64,000 nt of DNA, from assembly GCF_008297975.1 (NCBI RefSeq), contig NZ_VLNY01000001.1, forward strand, positions 310,001-374,000, given 5' to 3'. Positions 10,557 through 18,671 of the stretch are shown one piece after another; within the stretch, counting starts at the first letter, position 1, and each line of letters begins with the position of its first letter. The stretch comes from Antrihabitans cavernicola (lineage in GTDB: Bacteria > Actinomycetota > Actinomycetes > Mycobacteriales > Mycobacteriaceae). The translations under genes and the position numbers were made by a program. The notes under the pieces were generated by a model. The model saw only the letters and a program-made list of their open reading frames with translations, made no database searches and was not told the origin of the DNA.

Positions 10557-11960
10557 ATGCATTCGATCACCGAAGGACCCGTCGCAGCACTCGCTGCTGA
10601 CGTGTCCAAGGTGCTCGACGACGACCTGACGCGCTACCCCGACGACCAGGTGACCGAGCTTCTGCGGATGGCCGAGCGGTGCACCCGCCAACTCGCCGCG
10701 TTCTTCACCAAAGCCCTCGTCGAGACCGAAGAACGCTCCATCCCACGCCGAGCCGGGTGCACCTCGACCGCGTCGTACCTCCAAGACGTGCTCCGGCTGT
10801 CCCGCTCCGATGCCACCGCCCGGGTGACCGCGGCAAAGAAGCTGGGCACCTGGCACGACGTCGGCGGGCATGAGATTCCTGTCGATCTGCCCGCAACCTC
10901 CAAAGCACAACAGGGCGGTGACATCAGCCCCGAGCATGCCCGCAAGATCGCAGCCGTCATGCACGACGTTCCCGCCGCCTTACCTAGAGCGCATCGGGAC
11001 GAAGCGGAAAAGATCCTCGCCGAGTGCGCGAGGGACGGGACACCCGAGGACGTTCGCAAAGCCGGTGACCGACTGTTGAGCTACCTCGATCCGGACGGCA
11101 AGCTCACCGACGACCGCGACCGGGCCCGACGACGTGCGTTTCGGATCGGACCCCAAGGACCGGATTTGATGTCACCGGTGTCCGGGTGCATCGACCCCAC
11201 CCTCCGCGCACTCCTGGATGCGTTGTTGGCCAAGCATGCCAAACCAGGAATGAACAACCCCGACGACCCGACCCCGGCAGATCCCGCCGACGCCGCCACG
11301 AAAGATGTTCGAACCGCCGCCCAACGTAACCACGATGCGTTCAAACGGATCTGCGAAATCGCCCTCGAGTCCGGGGAATCCGGCACCCACCGCGGCCTCC
11401 CCGTCACCGCGATCATCACGATGAGCTTGGATCAGCTCGAAGAAGCAGCAGGTGTTGCCACGACAGCCACTGGTGGTCGTATCCCGGTCTCAGACGCCCT
11501 GAAAATGGCGGAGAAGACGAGACCGTGGTTGGCGATCTTCGACCACGCCGGCCGACCGTTGCACCTCGGCAGAACCAGCCGCCTCGCCAGCGGCGAACAA
11601 CGCCTGATCCTCATCCCCTTCGATCGCGGGTGCACCAAACCCCGCTGCGACAAGCCACCATCGCTATGCGCGGTCCATCACCCCGAAGAATGGGCCGATG
11701 ACGGCAAAACAGATATCGAGAACGAAACATTCGTCTGCGACGGCTGCCACGCCCTGGTCACGAAATCCGAAAACGGTTGGAAGACCATCAAAGCCGGTAA
11801 CGACCATGAATTCCCTGGCCGAACCCTGTGGATTCCACCGAAACATATCGATCCGGAACAAAAACCGAGAATCAACCACTGCCACCACCCAGAAGAATTG
11901 CTCGACCGAGCGATCGAAGCTGCGAAAGGCCGAGAACCGCCCGATGACGATGCTGCGTAG
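10557..11960 (+). CDS. 13E12-family protein: DUF222 domain with HNH endonuclease domain
   Basis: Product of 467 residues: N-terminal DUF222 (about 20-300; ASYLQDVLRLSRSDATARV, SPEHARKIAAVM) and a C-terminal HNH-type nuclease with zinc cysteines (FDRGCTKPRCDKPPSLCAVHHPEEW, then CDGCHALVTK). This family (13E12 repeats in mycobacteria) occurs in many copies per genome in Mycobacteriales and is suspected of selfish or defence roles; its function is not settled. A -10-like TAGAAT (10545-10550) sits exactly six bases before the ATG, predicting a leaderless transcript. The gene lies alone between SRPBCC and monooxygenase genes. Confidence 0.85.
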   Translation: MHSITEGPVAALAADVSKVLDDDLTRYPDDQVTELLRMAERCTRQLAAFFTKALVETEERSIPRRAGCTSTASYLQDVLRLSRSDATARVTAAKKLGTWHDVGGHEIPVDLPATSKAQQGGDISPEHARKIAAVMHDVPAALPRAHRDEAEKILAECARDGTPEDVRKAGDRLLSYLDPDGKLTDDRDRARRRAFRIGPQGPDLMSPVSGCIDPTLRALLDALLAKHAKPGMNNPDDPTPADPADAATKDVRTAAQRNHDAFKRICEIALESGESGTHRGLPVTAIITMSLDQLEEAAGVATTATGGRIPVSDALKMAEKTRPWLAIFDHAGRPLHLGRTSRLASGEQRLILIPFDRGCTKPRCDKPPSLCAVHHPEEWADDGKTDIENETFVCDGCHALVTKSENGWKTIKAGNDHEFPGRTLWIPPKHIDPEQKPRINHCHHPEELLDRAIEAAKGREPPDDDAA

Positions 11961-11961
11961 A

Positions 11962-13167
11962 TCACGCAACCGCTACCGGCTGCTCCCAGTCGATGTGGTG
12001 ATCGAACATGAATGCCGCCGATTTGTCGCCGCCCTTGGCCATTTTCTTCAAGAAGATCGGCAAGAAAGCATCGCGCAGCACCCGACCGATCGGCCCCGCT
12101 GCCTTGCTGTTGCTGGACCTGGCACCCGCCGCAACGATGCGCTCGACGCGGTCGCGGCGCAACGATTCATAGGTCGCGAACGCCTTCTGCGTGTCGGGCA
12201 CATCGCGAAGGCACTTCGCGAGAATCACGGCGTCTTCGATTGCCATCGACGCACCCTGACCCGATGCGGGTGACGTTGCGTGCGCTGCATCGCCGATCAC
12301 GATCATCGAATCCCGATGCCATGTGGGGACTTTCGGAATGTCGTACGTGGCCCATGCCCGGATCTCGTCGCGCGTCGCATCGATTATCTGTAGCGCGGGT
12401 GTGTTGTCGTCTTCGAAAAGATCGTGCAGTTCGGCACGCCATTGCGCATCCGTGATCGCGTTCAGTTCGGCGGCATTCGGCTCCGTGCGCCGCGGCGGGT
12501 TGGCGAACCACCACACCTCGCCGGATGCGGTGACGGTGTAGGCGAAGAAGGCTCGCTTACCGAAGGTCATGTGGAAGACACCGGGCTCCGATGCAACTCG
12601 AATTCCCGAGGCGTATCCGCCGACGTTCAGCACGGGCACGTAGCGCGGCTCCGGAGCGTGCGGGTCGATGATCCCGCGCACCGTGGAATGGATGCCGTCG
12701 GCGCCGATCAGCACGTCACCTTCGTCGGAGGTGCCATCGTCGAAGCGTGCGCGGACGCGACCGCCCGACAGCGTCTCGGCCCCCACCAGCTTCTTGCCGT
12801 ATTCGACGCGCACACCACGACCCTGGGCCTCGTCCTGCAGGGCGCCGTACAGCTCGGCGCGCTTGATCGTTTGCGTGACGGTGCCGTCGGCCAAGTTTCC
12901 ACCGAGCGGGATCTCACCCAAGGTTTTCCCGCTGCCGCTGGTGAATTTCAGCGTGGGCGTTGGAAATCCCAGTCCGATGACCGGCGTGTTCGCCTCGATC
13001 GAGCGCAGCGCGTCCATCCCGTTCACGGCAAACGTCAGGAATGCGCCGATGTCGGCGGCTGCGTGCGGATATCGCTCGTAGACAACGGCTTCCACGCCCG
13101 CTTTGTTCAGTGCCATCGCGGCAACCGAGCCTGCGACACCGCCTCCGATGATCATTGCTTTCGTCAT
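11962..13167 (-). CDS. FAD-dependent monooxygenase (aromatic hydroxylase type)
   Basis: Flavoprotein of 401 residues with the three FAD/NADPH motifs of PHBH-type hydroxylases: GGGVAGSVAAMAL at the N-terminus, DVLIGADGIHSTVR near 160, and VIGDAAHATSPASGQG near 290. It would insert one oxygen into an aromatic or related substrate. ATG 13167 has GGGAG five bases upstream and is preferred over the in-frame GTG at 13173. Transcribed divergently from a MarR gene across a perfect palindrome, so it is very likely that regulator's target. Substrate unknown; TetX-like drug-modifying hydroxylases share the fold. Confidence 0.85.
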   Translation of the reverse strand: MTKAMIIGGGVAGSVAAMALNKAGVEAVVYERYPHAAADIGAFLTFAVNGMDALRSIEANTPVIGLGFPTPTLKFTSGSGKTLGEIPLGGNLADGTVTQTIKRAELYGALQDEAQGRGVRVEYGKKLVGAETLSGGRVRARFDDGTSDEGDVLIGADGIHSTVRGIIDPHAPEPRYVPVLNVGGYASGIRVASEPGVFHMTFGKRAFFAYTVTASGEVWWFANPPRRTEPNAAELNAITDAQWRAELHDLFEDDNTPALQIIDATRDEIRAWATYDIPKVPTWHRDSMIVIGDAAHATSPASGQGASMAIEDAVILAKCLRDVPDTQKAFATYESLRRDRVERIVAAGARSSNSKAAGPIGRVLRDAFLPIFLKKMAKGGDKSAAFMFDHHIDWEQPVAVA

Positions 13168-13184
13168 AGTCACTCCCGTTAGTT

Positions 13185-13208
13185 TATTTCGTTCGGCCGA
13201 ACGAAATA
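13185..13208. promoter_or_regulatory. Perfect 24-bp palindromic operator between monooxygenase and MarR genes
   Basis: TATTTCGTTCGG is followed directly by its exact reverse complement. The palindrome lies 17 bases from the monooxygenase start and 19 bases from the MarR start, so one bound dimer could block both promoters. Size and symmetry fit a MarR-family site. Confidence 0.75.
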
Positions 13209-13227
13209 TATGGGATAGGGTTGCCGG

Positions 13228-13701
13228 GTGTCAACAGCCGAATCGGAATCTCCTCGCGCCGACCTGGTCCAGCAGGTGTTGACGGCCGGGCGAACATTGA
13301 GTACTGCGGCGGTGTTGTTCCACACCGCGCTGGCTGCGAAGCAGGGTCTGATCGCGTCGGACCTGAAGGCGCTCGACCTGATCGCGCGCAACGGTCCGAT
13401 GACCGCAGGCCAACTGTCCGAGCAGTCCGGATTGGCGCCGGCCTCGATTACCGGGCTGGTGGGTCGGCTGGAAGCAAAGGGCGCTGCCAGACGGGTTCCA
13501 CACCCGGGAGACGGCCGCAAAGTGCTGATCGAGTTCAACCCGCAGTTCGCGCAGGACAGCCTGCCGCTCTACGACAACCTGGTGCGGCTACTGAGCGACC
13601 AATGCGATGACTACGACGACGCCCAGTTGGAAGTCATCGCCGGCTATCTCACCGAGGCTGCGGCTCGGCAGCTGGATGCGACCAGAATGCTGGCTGATTA
13701 G
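13228..13701 (+). CDS. MarR-family transcriptional regulator
   Basis: Winged-helix repressor of 157 residues. The recognition segment is MTAGQLSEQSGLAPASITGLVGRLEAKGAARRVPHPGDGRKVLIEF (residues ~52-98) in two readable parts: helices QLSEQSGLAPASITGLV and wing HPGDGRKVLI. GTG 13228 has no clear ribosome site; TAGGGT lies six bases upstream, hinting at a leaderless transcript. The adjacent palindrome implies self-regulation together with the divergent monooxygenase. Its last four bases overlap the convergent permease gene. Confidence 0.85.
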   Translation: MSTAESESPRADLVQQVLTAGRTLSTAAVLFHTALAAKQGLIASDLKALDLIARNGPMTAGQLSEQSGLAPASITGLVGRLEAKGAARRVPHPGDGRKVLIEFNPQFAQDSLPLYDNLVRLLSDQCDDYDDAQLEVIAGYLTEAAARQLDATRMLAD

Positions 13702-15233
13702 TCGCCCAGTTCCCGTTCCAGCTCGGCTACCGGTCGCTTCGGCCCGGTGAACCACGTCCTCGCCGAAGCGAACCACCAGACGCCGATCGCACCGACGACC
13801 GCCACCAGCGTGATCGGCGCGTAATTGACGAAGTTCCAATTGAATTCGTCGTTCCAGGGCAGGCCCTTGTCGTCGGTCGGGATGATGAAGAGCACGCTGA
13901 TGAATGCGATCCACAGCAGCGCGACGATCCCGATCGGCCGGTACCAGCGCCCTAGGTTCCACGGCCCGTTCTTGAAGTTCTCGCCGTGCCGCAGGCGCAG
14001 AAGAATCGGGATGCCGTACGCAATGTAGAGCCCGATCACGGCGACCGACGTGGCCGCGTAGTACGCGGTCGGGGCATTGGCTGCAGGGACAAGCATCGAC
14101 AGCAGGAACGCGAAGAACACGATGAACAGCACGGCGTTCACCGGCACCCGCTTGCTGCTCAGCGACGACCAGATCTTGGACCCCGGAACGGCGCCGTCAC
14201 GCGAGAACGCGTACAGCATGCGCGACGCCGACGTCACTGATGCGTAGCCGCAGAATAGTTGCGCCGCAGCGGCAATCACCAACAACGTCGTGGACCAACC
14301 CGAATTCAGCGCGGTGTCCAGGATGTAGATGACGGGATAGCCGCTGTTCTTCGTCGGGTCCAACGCGTCGTCGAGATTCGGTATCGCGAACGTCACCGCG
14401 AGGATCAGGATGTAGCCGAACACCGCCGACACCAGGATCGTGTTGATGACGCCCTTGGCGACGGCTTCGGAAGCACCCGACGTTTCTTCGGACATGTGCG
14501 CCGACGCGTCGTATCCGGTGAATGTGTATTGGGCGTGCAGCAATCCGAGCAGGAAGCTGAACCCGACCCCGCCGAATCCGACGCCGCTGTTGTCGACGGT
14601 CTGCGTGAAGACGAAGGACACGCTCTGATGGTCCTTCGCGAAAAAGGCAAGCACCACAACGAATATCAGTACACCGACCACGTGCCACCATGCGGAGACG
14701 TTGTTGATGGTGGCGGACAGCCGCGGGCCCAGAATGTTCAGGGTCGCGTGCAGCACCAGGATCACGATGTAGACGATGAAGATCGCGGTCCGGTCGGTGC
14801 CGAGACCGATACCGATGACGTCCAACACCACGGTTGTGAAAATTGCTGCGCCGTAATCGATTGCGGCGGTGACGGCCACCTGGCCGATAAGATTGAACCA
14901 GCCGGTGAACCACCCCCACACCGGACCACCCAGCTCCGAAGCCCACCAGTACAGGCCGCCGGACGTGGGGTACGCGGAGCCGAGTTCGGCCATCGCAAGG
15001 CCGACCAACAGCACCATCACCGACACCAGCGGCCACCCCCACGCCATGGTGATCGGGCCGCCGTTGGCAAGTCCGACGCCGTAGCTTGCGAGACCACCCG
15101 TCAGGATAGACACGATCGAAAAGCTGATCGCGAAATTCGAGAAGCCGGACCACGATCGCTCCAGGTCCTGCTTGTAGCCCATCTCCGCGAGACGGCGTTC
15201 ATCGTCCGACACTGGTGGCGGTGCAGCGTTCAT
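13698..15233 (-). CDS. APC-family amino acid permease
   Basis: Integral membrane transporter of 511 residues with about 12 hydrophobic helices. Diagnostic segments are FSNFAISFSIVSILTGGLASYG, ELGSAYPTSGGLYWWASEL and YDASAHMSEETSGASEAVAKG, all typical of the amino-acid/choline/GABA permease branch of the APC superfamily (choline, GABA or ethanolamine type). ATG 15233 has an AGAAAG-like site upstream. The stop overlaps the MarR stop. About 217 bases separate it from the divergent lipase gene; I see no clear operator there. Substrate cannot be stated. Confidence 0.85.
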   Translation of the reverse strand: MNAAPPPVSDDERRLAEMGYKQDLERSWSGFSNFAISFSIVSILTGGLASYGVGLANGGPITMAWGWPLVSVMVLLVGLAMAELGSAYPTSGGLYWWASELGGPVWGWFTGWFNLIGQVAVTAAIDYGAAIFTTVVLDVIGIGLGTDRTAIFIVYIVILVLHATLNILGPRLSATINNVSAWWHVVGVLIFVVVLAFFAKDHQSVSFVFTQTVDNSGVGFGGVGFSFLLGLLHAQYTFTGYDASAHMSEETSGASEAVAKGVINTILVSAVFGYILILAVTFAIPNLDDALDPTKNSGYPVIYILDTALNSGWSTTLLVIAAAAQLFCGYASVTSASRMLYAFSRDGAVPGSKIWSSLSSKRVPVNAVLFIVFFAFLLSMLVPAANAPTAYYAATSVAVIGLYIAYGIPILLRLRHGENFKNGPWNLGRWYRPIGIVALLWIAFISVLFIIPTDDKGLPWNDEFNWNFVNYAPITLVAVVGAIGVWWFASARTWFTGPKRPVAELERELGD

Positions 15234-15450
15234 CGGCTGACTTTCTGCTGGGCAACGTCCGCGACCGGGCCTTACCGTTATGAGCCTCGTCGGCCGAATT
15301 TAACCAGCGCAAACCTTCACGTCAACAACTGATTTCGCAGGCACAGCCGCATTTCGCGTCCTGCCAATACCGCCGAAACTATCCCGCTATGCGAGTCACA
15401 GTTATCTAATGGTGGCAGATCCACACGATGTTCGATGCTGGAGGTTTCGC

Positions 15451-16731
15451 GTGCGGCGAATTTTGGTGGCTGTCCTTGCTCTTGTTGCGACGGTGGGCGC
15501 AGGCCCGAACGCCTTCGCTTCACCTCCAGCACCGATCACGGCGTTCTACCAACCCCCGGTTCCGCTGCCTCCCGGCGCACCGGGTGATGTGATCCGCAGC
15601 GAGCCATCGCATCTGGCACTGTCGGTGCCCGGAGGTTCCGGGACGTTCCCGGCCAACGCGACACGCATCATGTATCGCAGCACCGGGGCGACAGGTCTAC
15701 CCAACGCCGTCACGGGAACCGTGCTCGATCCGTCGCTCCCATGGCGTGGGCCAGGTGTACGACCATTGGTCAGCTTCGCGATCGGAACGCATGGGCAAGG
15801 GGACCAGTGCGCTCCGTCGAAGCTTTTCAACCAGGTGATCCAGTACAACCCGCCCCTGGACCTCATGACGGAGTACGAGGTCGTCTTCATCGACCTTCTG
15901 CTCGCGCAAGGTATCGGCGTCGTCGTCACCGACTACGACGGACTCGGTACGCCTGCGGTGCACAGCTATTTGAACTCGGCCGCTCTCGCGCACGCCGTCA
16001 TCGATGCCGCCAGAGCGGCTCAGCGGGTCGGTGGCACCAGCATCCCCGCGCACGGGCCGGTGGCGTTTTGGGGATATTCCGAGGGTGGCGGAGCTGCTGC
16101 GGCTGCCGGCGAATACGCCGCATCCTACGGTCCGGATCTCGACGTGCGGGGGACGTTCGCAGGCGCTGCGGCCTCGCCGGACCTCATCGCGCAGGCCGCC
16201 AAATTCGATGGCACCATCCTGTCCGGCTTCAACGGGTACCTGCTCAACGGTCTTCGCGCTGTCTATCCCCAGGCCGCACCGGTGATCGACGGCTTTCTCA
16301 ATCCTGCAGGCCGCCAACTGCTTGCCGCCGCCGCCAACCAGTGCGCCATCGAAACATCACTCACCTACGGGTTCCGCAGGTCGTCGGACATGACCGTCGA
16401 TCATCGGTCTTTCGCTGCCCACCTCGCCGACGATCCCGTGACCGGTTCGATCGTCAAAAGTTTGCATATAGGCGACCGCAAGCCCAACGCACCAGTGCTC
16501 CTGTCGACGGCGAGTGCCGACGACATAGTGCCCGCCGAACCGATCCGCGCGACAGCTGCGCAATGGTGCGGACAAGGCGCAACCGTCGAGTTGCTCGATC
16601 TGCCGACTCCGCCGATCCTGCCTGGCACCGCAATTGTGCACGTCATCGATTCACCGCTCTCGATATTCGGTCGCAGCCTCGCCTGGCTCAACGAGAGTTT
16701 CGACGGAGTTCCGGCCCGCAGCACCTGCTGA
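15451..16731 (+). CDS. Secreted lipase (LIP/secretory lipase family)
   Basis: Exported alpha/beta hydrolase of 426 residues. GTG 15451 follows GGAGG by seven bases and gives a normal signal peptide (VRRILVAVLALVATVGAGPNAFA); the in-frame ATG at 15409 would add a polar extension. The nucleophile elbow is GYSEGG near residue 208, with candidate Asp in ASADDIVP and His in IVHVID for the triad. Cysteines (QGDQCAPS, NQCAIE, AQWCGQG) suggest disulfides, as in fungal and actinobacterial secretory lipases. It likely hydrolyses triacylglycerols or esters outside the cell. It is convergent with the SpoIID-LGFP gene, 13 bases apart. Confidence 0.85.
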   Translation: MRRILVAVLALVATVGAGPNAFASPPAPITAFYQPPVPLPPGAPGDVIRSEPSHLALSVPGGSGTFPANATRIMYRSTGATGLPNAVTGTVLDPSLPWRGPGVRPLVSFAIGTHGQGDQCAPSKLFNQVIQYNPPLDLMTEYEVVFIDLLLAQGIGVVVTDYDGLGTPAVHSYLNSAALAHAVIDAARAAQRVGGTSIPAHGPVAFWGYSEGGGAAAAAGEYAASYGPDLDVRGTFAGAAASPDLIAQAAKFDGTILSGFNGYLLNGLRAVYPQAAPVIDGFLNPAGRQLLAAAANQCAIETSLTYGFRRSSDMTVDHRSFAAHLADDPVTGSIVKSLHIGDRKPNAPVLLSTASADDIVPAEPIRATAAQWCGQGATVELLDLPTPPILPGTAIVHVIDSPLSIFGRSLAWLNESFDGVPARSTC

Positions 16732-16744
16732 CAGCGTCGGCAAC

Positions 16745-18358
16745 TCAGCTGCCGGTGTTCAACCTCGACTGCAGAATGCTCGCGTCCACCACCTGCGCGC
16801 CCAGCTCGGGCGTCCAGATGATCACGCCGTTGGTGAAGGTGCGGAAGGTGCCGGTCTTCTCCGGCAGCTCCATCACCGGACCGATCGGAGCACCCAAAGT
16901 GCTGTTGAGGCCACCGATTTCGCGGTACTTGTCGTCGATCGGATCGCCCGGCGCGGGAGCAGGCAGCGCGGGGGCATCGGCAAGCACCGGAGGCGCAGGC
17001 GGGCCTGCGGGTGCCGGCGGAGCTGGCAGTGCGGGCGGCGCTGCAGGTGCAGGTGGAGCTGCAGGTGCAGGTGGAGCGCCTGCACCCTCCGCAACCTGGA
17101 ACCAGTCGGATTCGAGCTTCAGCTTTTCGCGCGCCTCTTCGCCCGTCACGTCGACCGTGCCGGTGGAACCGACAACGTGGACGCCGGTCACCCGACCCTC
17201 CGGAGTGTTGCCGGTGACCGCAATCGATTGCAGCTCACCGACTCCGAACGCTTGCCCGATCTCGCCGGCCGTCATCGTCTTCGACCAGTTCTGGTCCGGC
17301 GCGATCTTGTCACCCGCGTCGACGACGGCCGGGAAGTCACCGCCTGCGGTGCCACCGCCGGTGGATGCGGAGTACTCGGTGGAGACCGGCGCGCCGTCGC
17401 GCATCACCACGGTTCCCGCCGTCGATCGAACGGCCTCGGTGGTTCGCGGATCTTCTTTCGACGATCCGCCGTACATCTGGCAGTCCTGGTTGTCGCAGGT
17501 CTCGGCGTAGGGGTAGCGGTGCTCGGTGGCGGCATACGAGCGGGCTGCGATTGCCTGCGCACGCAAGGCTTCCGCACCGCCCTGATCGGCCCAGCCTGCC
17601 GACATCTCCAGCGGGACAACGGAAAGCACGTAGTCTTCGATGTCGAGATAGTTGACAGTGCGCTGCGCGGCGCCGTCGAGCGCAACGCCGAGGCTGCCGC
17701 GATACGGCACTCCGCCGTCGCACAGTTTCAGATGTTGATCGGCCGGACGGTCGGGACCCAAGTCCACCGGGTCGATCCACGGGTTGTCGGTGTCGCCTTC
17801 CCACACCACCGGCCCACCGCAACCCGCGGTGATCACGGCATGCGCTCCCCCACCGGGATTCGGCGTCATCCGTGCTGCTTGTCCCGGATCGACGTGGCGC
17901 CCTGCGATATTGAGTCCGGCGTCGGCGGTGACGTCGAGCGGCTTGTCGTCGCGCTCGATCAGCCGCACGGCCAGCCTGGTCGGTGGCAGCGTGCCGAGAG
18001 TTGTTCCGCCGTAGTAGTAACCGAGAATGCGTTCAGCCGACCAGCCGTCCTTGGCGTAGCCGAAGGCGCCCCATTGACCCATGCCGCGGCCGTGGCCGCT
18101 TCCGTGGCCGCTGATCGTGAAAGGAGTGTCGGCTGCGACGGCAGCTCTGACGTCCTGCGTAGAGGTGCCGATTCCGTGCAATGTCAGCGCAGCGCCACCG
18201 ATCAGCAACGCGGGAGCGATCGCGACGGCCGAGTAGCGAAGTGCCGCCGGACGCCACCCGCTGCGCAGGGGGCGGCCACCGATGAATCGCTTCTTTCGGG
18301 CGGGGGACGTGGCGCCGGGTGTCCTGACCAGCCACCGGCGGGATCGACTACTCCGCAT
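16745..18358 (-). CDS. SpoIID/LytB-domain cell-wall protein with LGFP repeat
   Basis: Exported or membrane-anchored protein of 537 residues. A basic N-terminus precedes one hydrophobic helix (AVAIAPALLIGGAALTL). A SpoIID domain follows (GHGSGHGRGMGQWGAFGYA, EDYVLSVVPLEMSAGW, RAQAIAARSYA, TAGTVVMRDGAPVSTEYSAS), which in other bacteria binds or cleaves peptidoglycan. Then comes an Ala/Pro-rich linker built from short repeats and one C-terminal LGFP repeat (KYREIGGLNSTLGAPIGPVME), a module thought to bind the mycolate-arabinogalactan wall. ATG 18358 has GGAG eight bases upstream. Divergent from the LGFP amidase, suggesting shared regulation of wall remodelling. Confidence 0.85.
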   Translation of the reverse strand: MRSSRSRRWLVRTPGATSPARKKRFIGGRPLRSGWRPAALRYSAVAIAPALLIGGAALTLHGIGTSTQDVRAAVAADTPFTISGHGSGHGRGMGQWGAFGYAKDGWSAERILGYYYGGTTLGTLPPTRLAVRLIERDDKPLDVTADAGLNIAGRHVDPGQAARMTPNPGGGAHAVITAGCGGPVVWEGDTDNPWIDPVDLGPDRPADQHLKLCDGGVPYRGSLGVALDGAAQRTVNYLDIEDYVLSVVPLEMSAGWADQGGAEALRAQAIAARSYAATEHRYPYAETCDNQDCQMYGGSSKEDPRTTEAVRSTAGTVVMRDGAPVSTEYSASTGGGTAGGDFPAVVDAGDKIAPDQNWSKTMTAGEIGQAFGVGELQSIAVTGNTPEGRVTGVHVVGSTGTVDVTGEEAREKLKLESDWFQVAEGAGAPPAPAAPPAPAAPPALPAPPAPAGPPAPPVLADAPALPAPAPGDPIDDKYREIGGLNSTLGAPIGPVMELPEKTGTFRTFTNGVIIWTPELGAQVVDASILQSRLNTGS

Positions 18359-18671
18359 CTGCCTTGCTCCTTCGGTCGTCTCAGCACGACGTGCATTGCC
18401 ACGTCGCGTCGTTCGGCATGTCGTACGGGCGCATAACGTGGCGCACCCGCTAACATCCGAGCCGAAGCCTCAAGTAGAGGTTGAGAATTTGTGACTCGTG
18501 TGGCTAGTGTTGCAAGTGTGACTTCTATGTGCAACACCCGTCACGTATGTAACGTCCGCATCACAAGTTGCAGGGACACGCGAACAGGCACAACAATTCC
18601 GACCCGCAAAGTCCGACAATTCGGGCACCCGCCGGAAGTCGGTTCGCCGCACTACAACTAGGGAGAGACTC
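18359..18671. promoter_or_regulatory. 313-bp divergent intergenic region between two cell-wall genes
   Basis: No gene is visible. It must hold the promoters of the SpoIID-LGFP gene (left) and the amidase (right). GTGTTGCA (18507-18514) and TGCAACAC (18530-18537) form a perfect eight-base inverted repeat around a 15-base loop. Farther left, CCTC/GAGG and CTCAA/TTGAG arms overlap at about 18467-18485 and could form alternative small hairpins. The amidase side may carry a long untranslated leader. I could not match it to a known riboswitch. Confidence 0.4.

Noticed and set aside
18480-18570. CRP/GlxR-like sites (TGTGA...TCACA) in the wall-gene intergenic region
   Set aside because: TGTGA and TCACA elements occur, but none has the required six-base spacing.
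18359-18671. Possible c-di-AMP (ydaO-type) riboswitch before the amidase gene
   Set aside because: Such switches precede wall hydrolases in other Actinobacteria, but I could not match the conserved core here, only simple hairpins.
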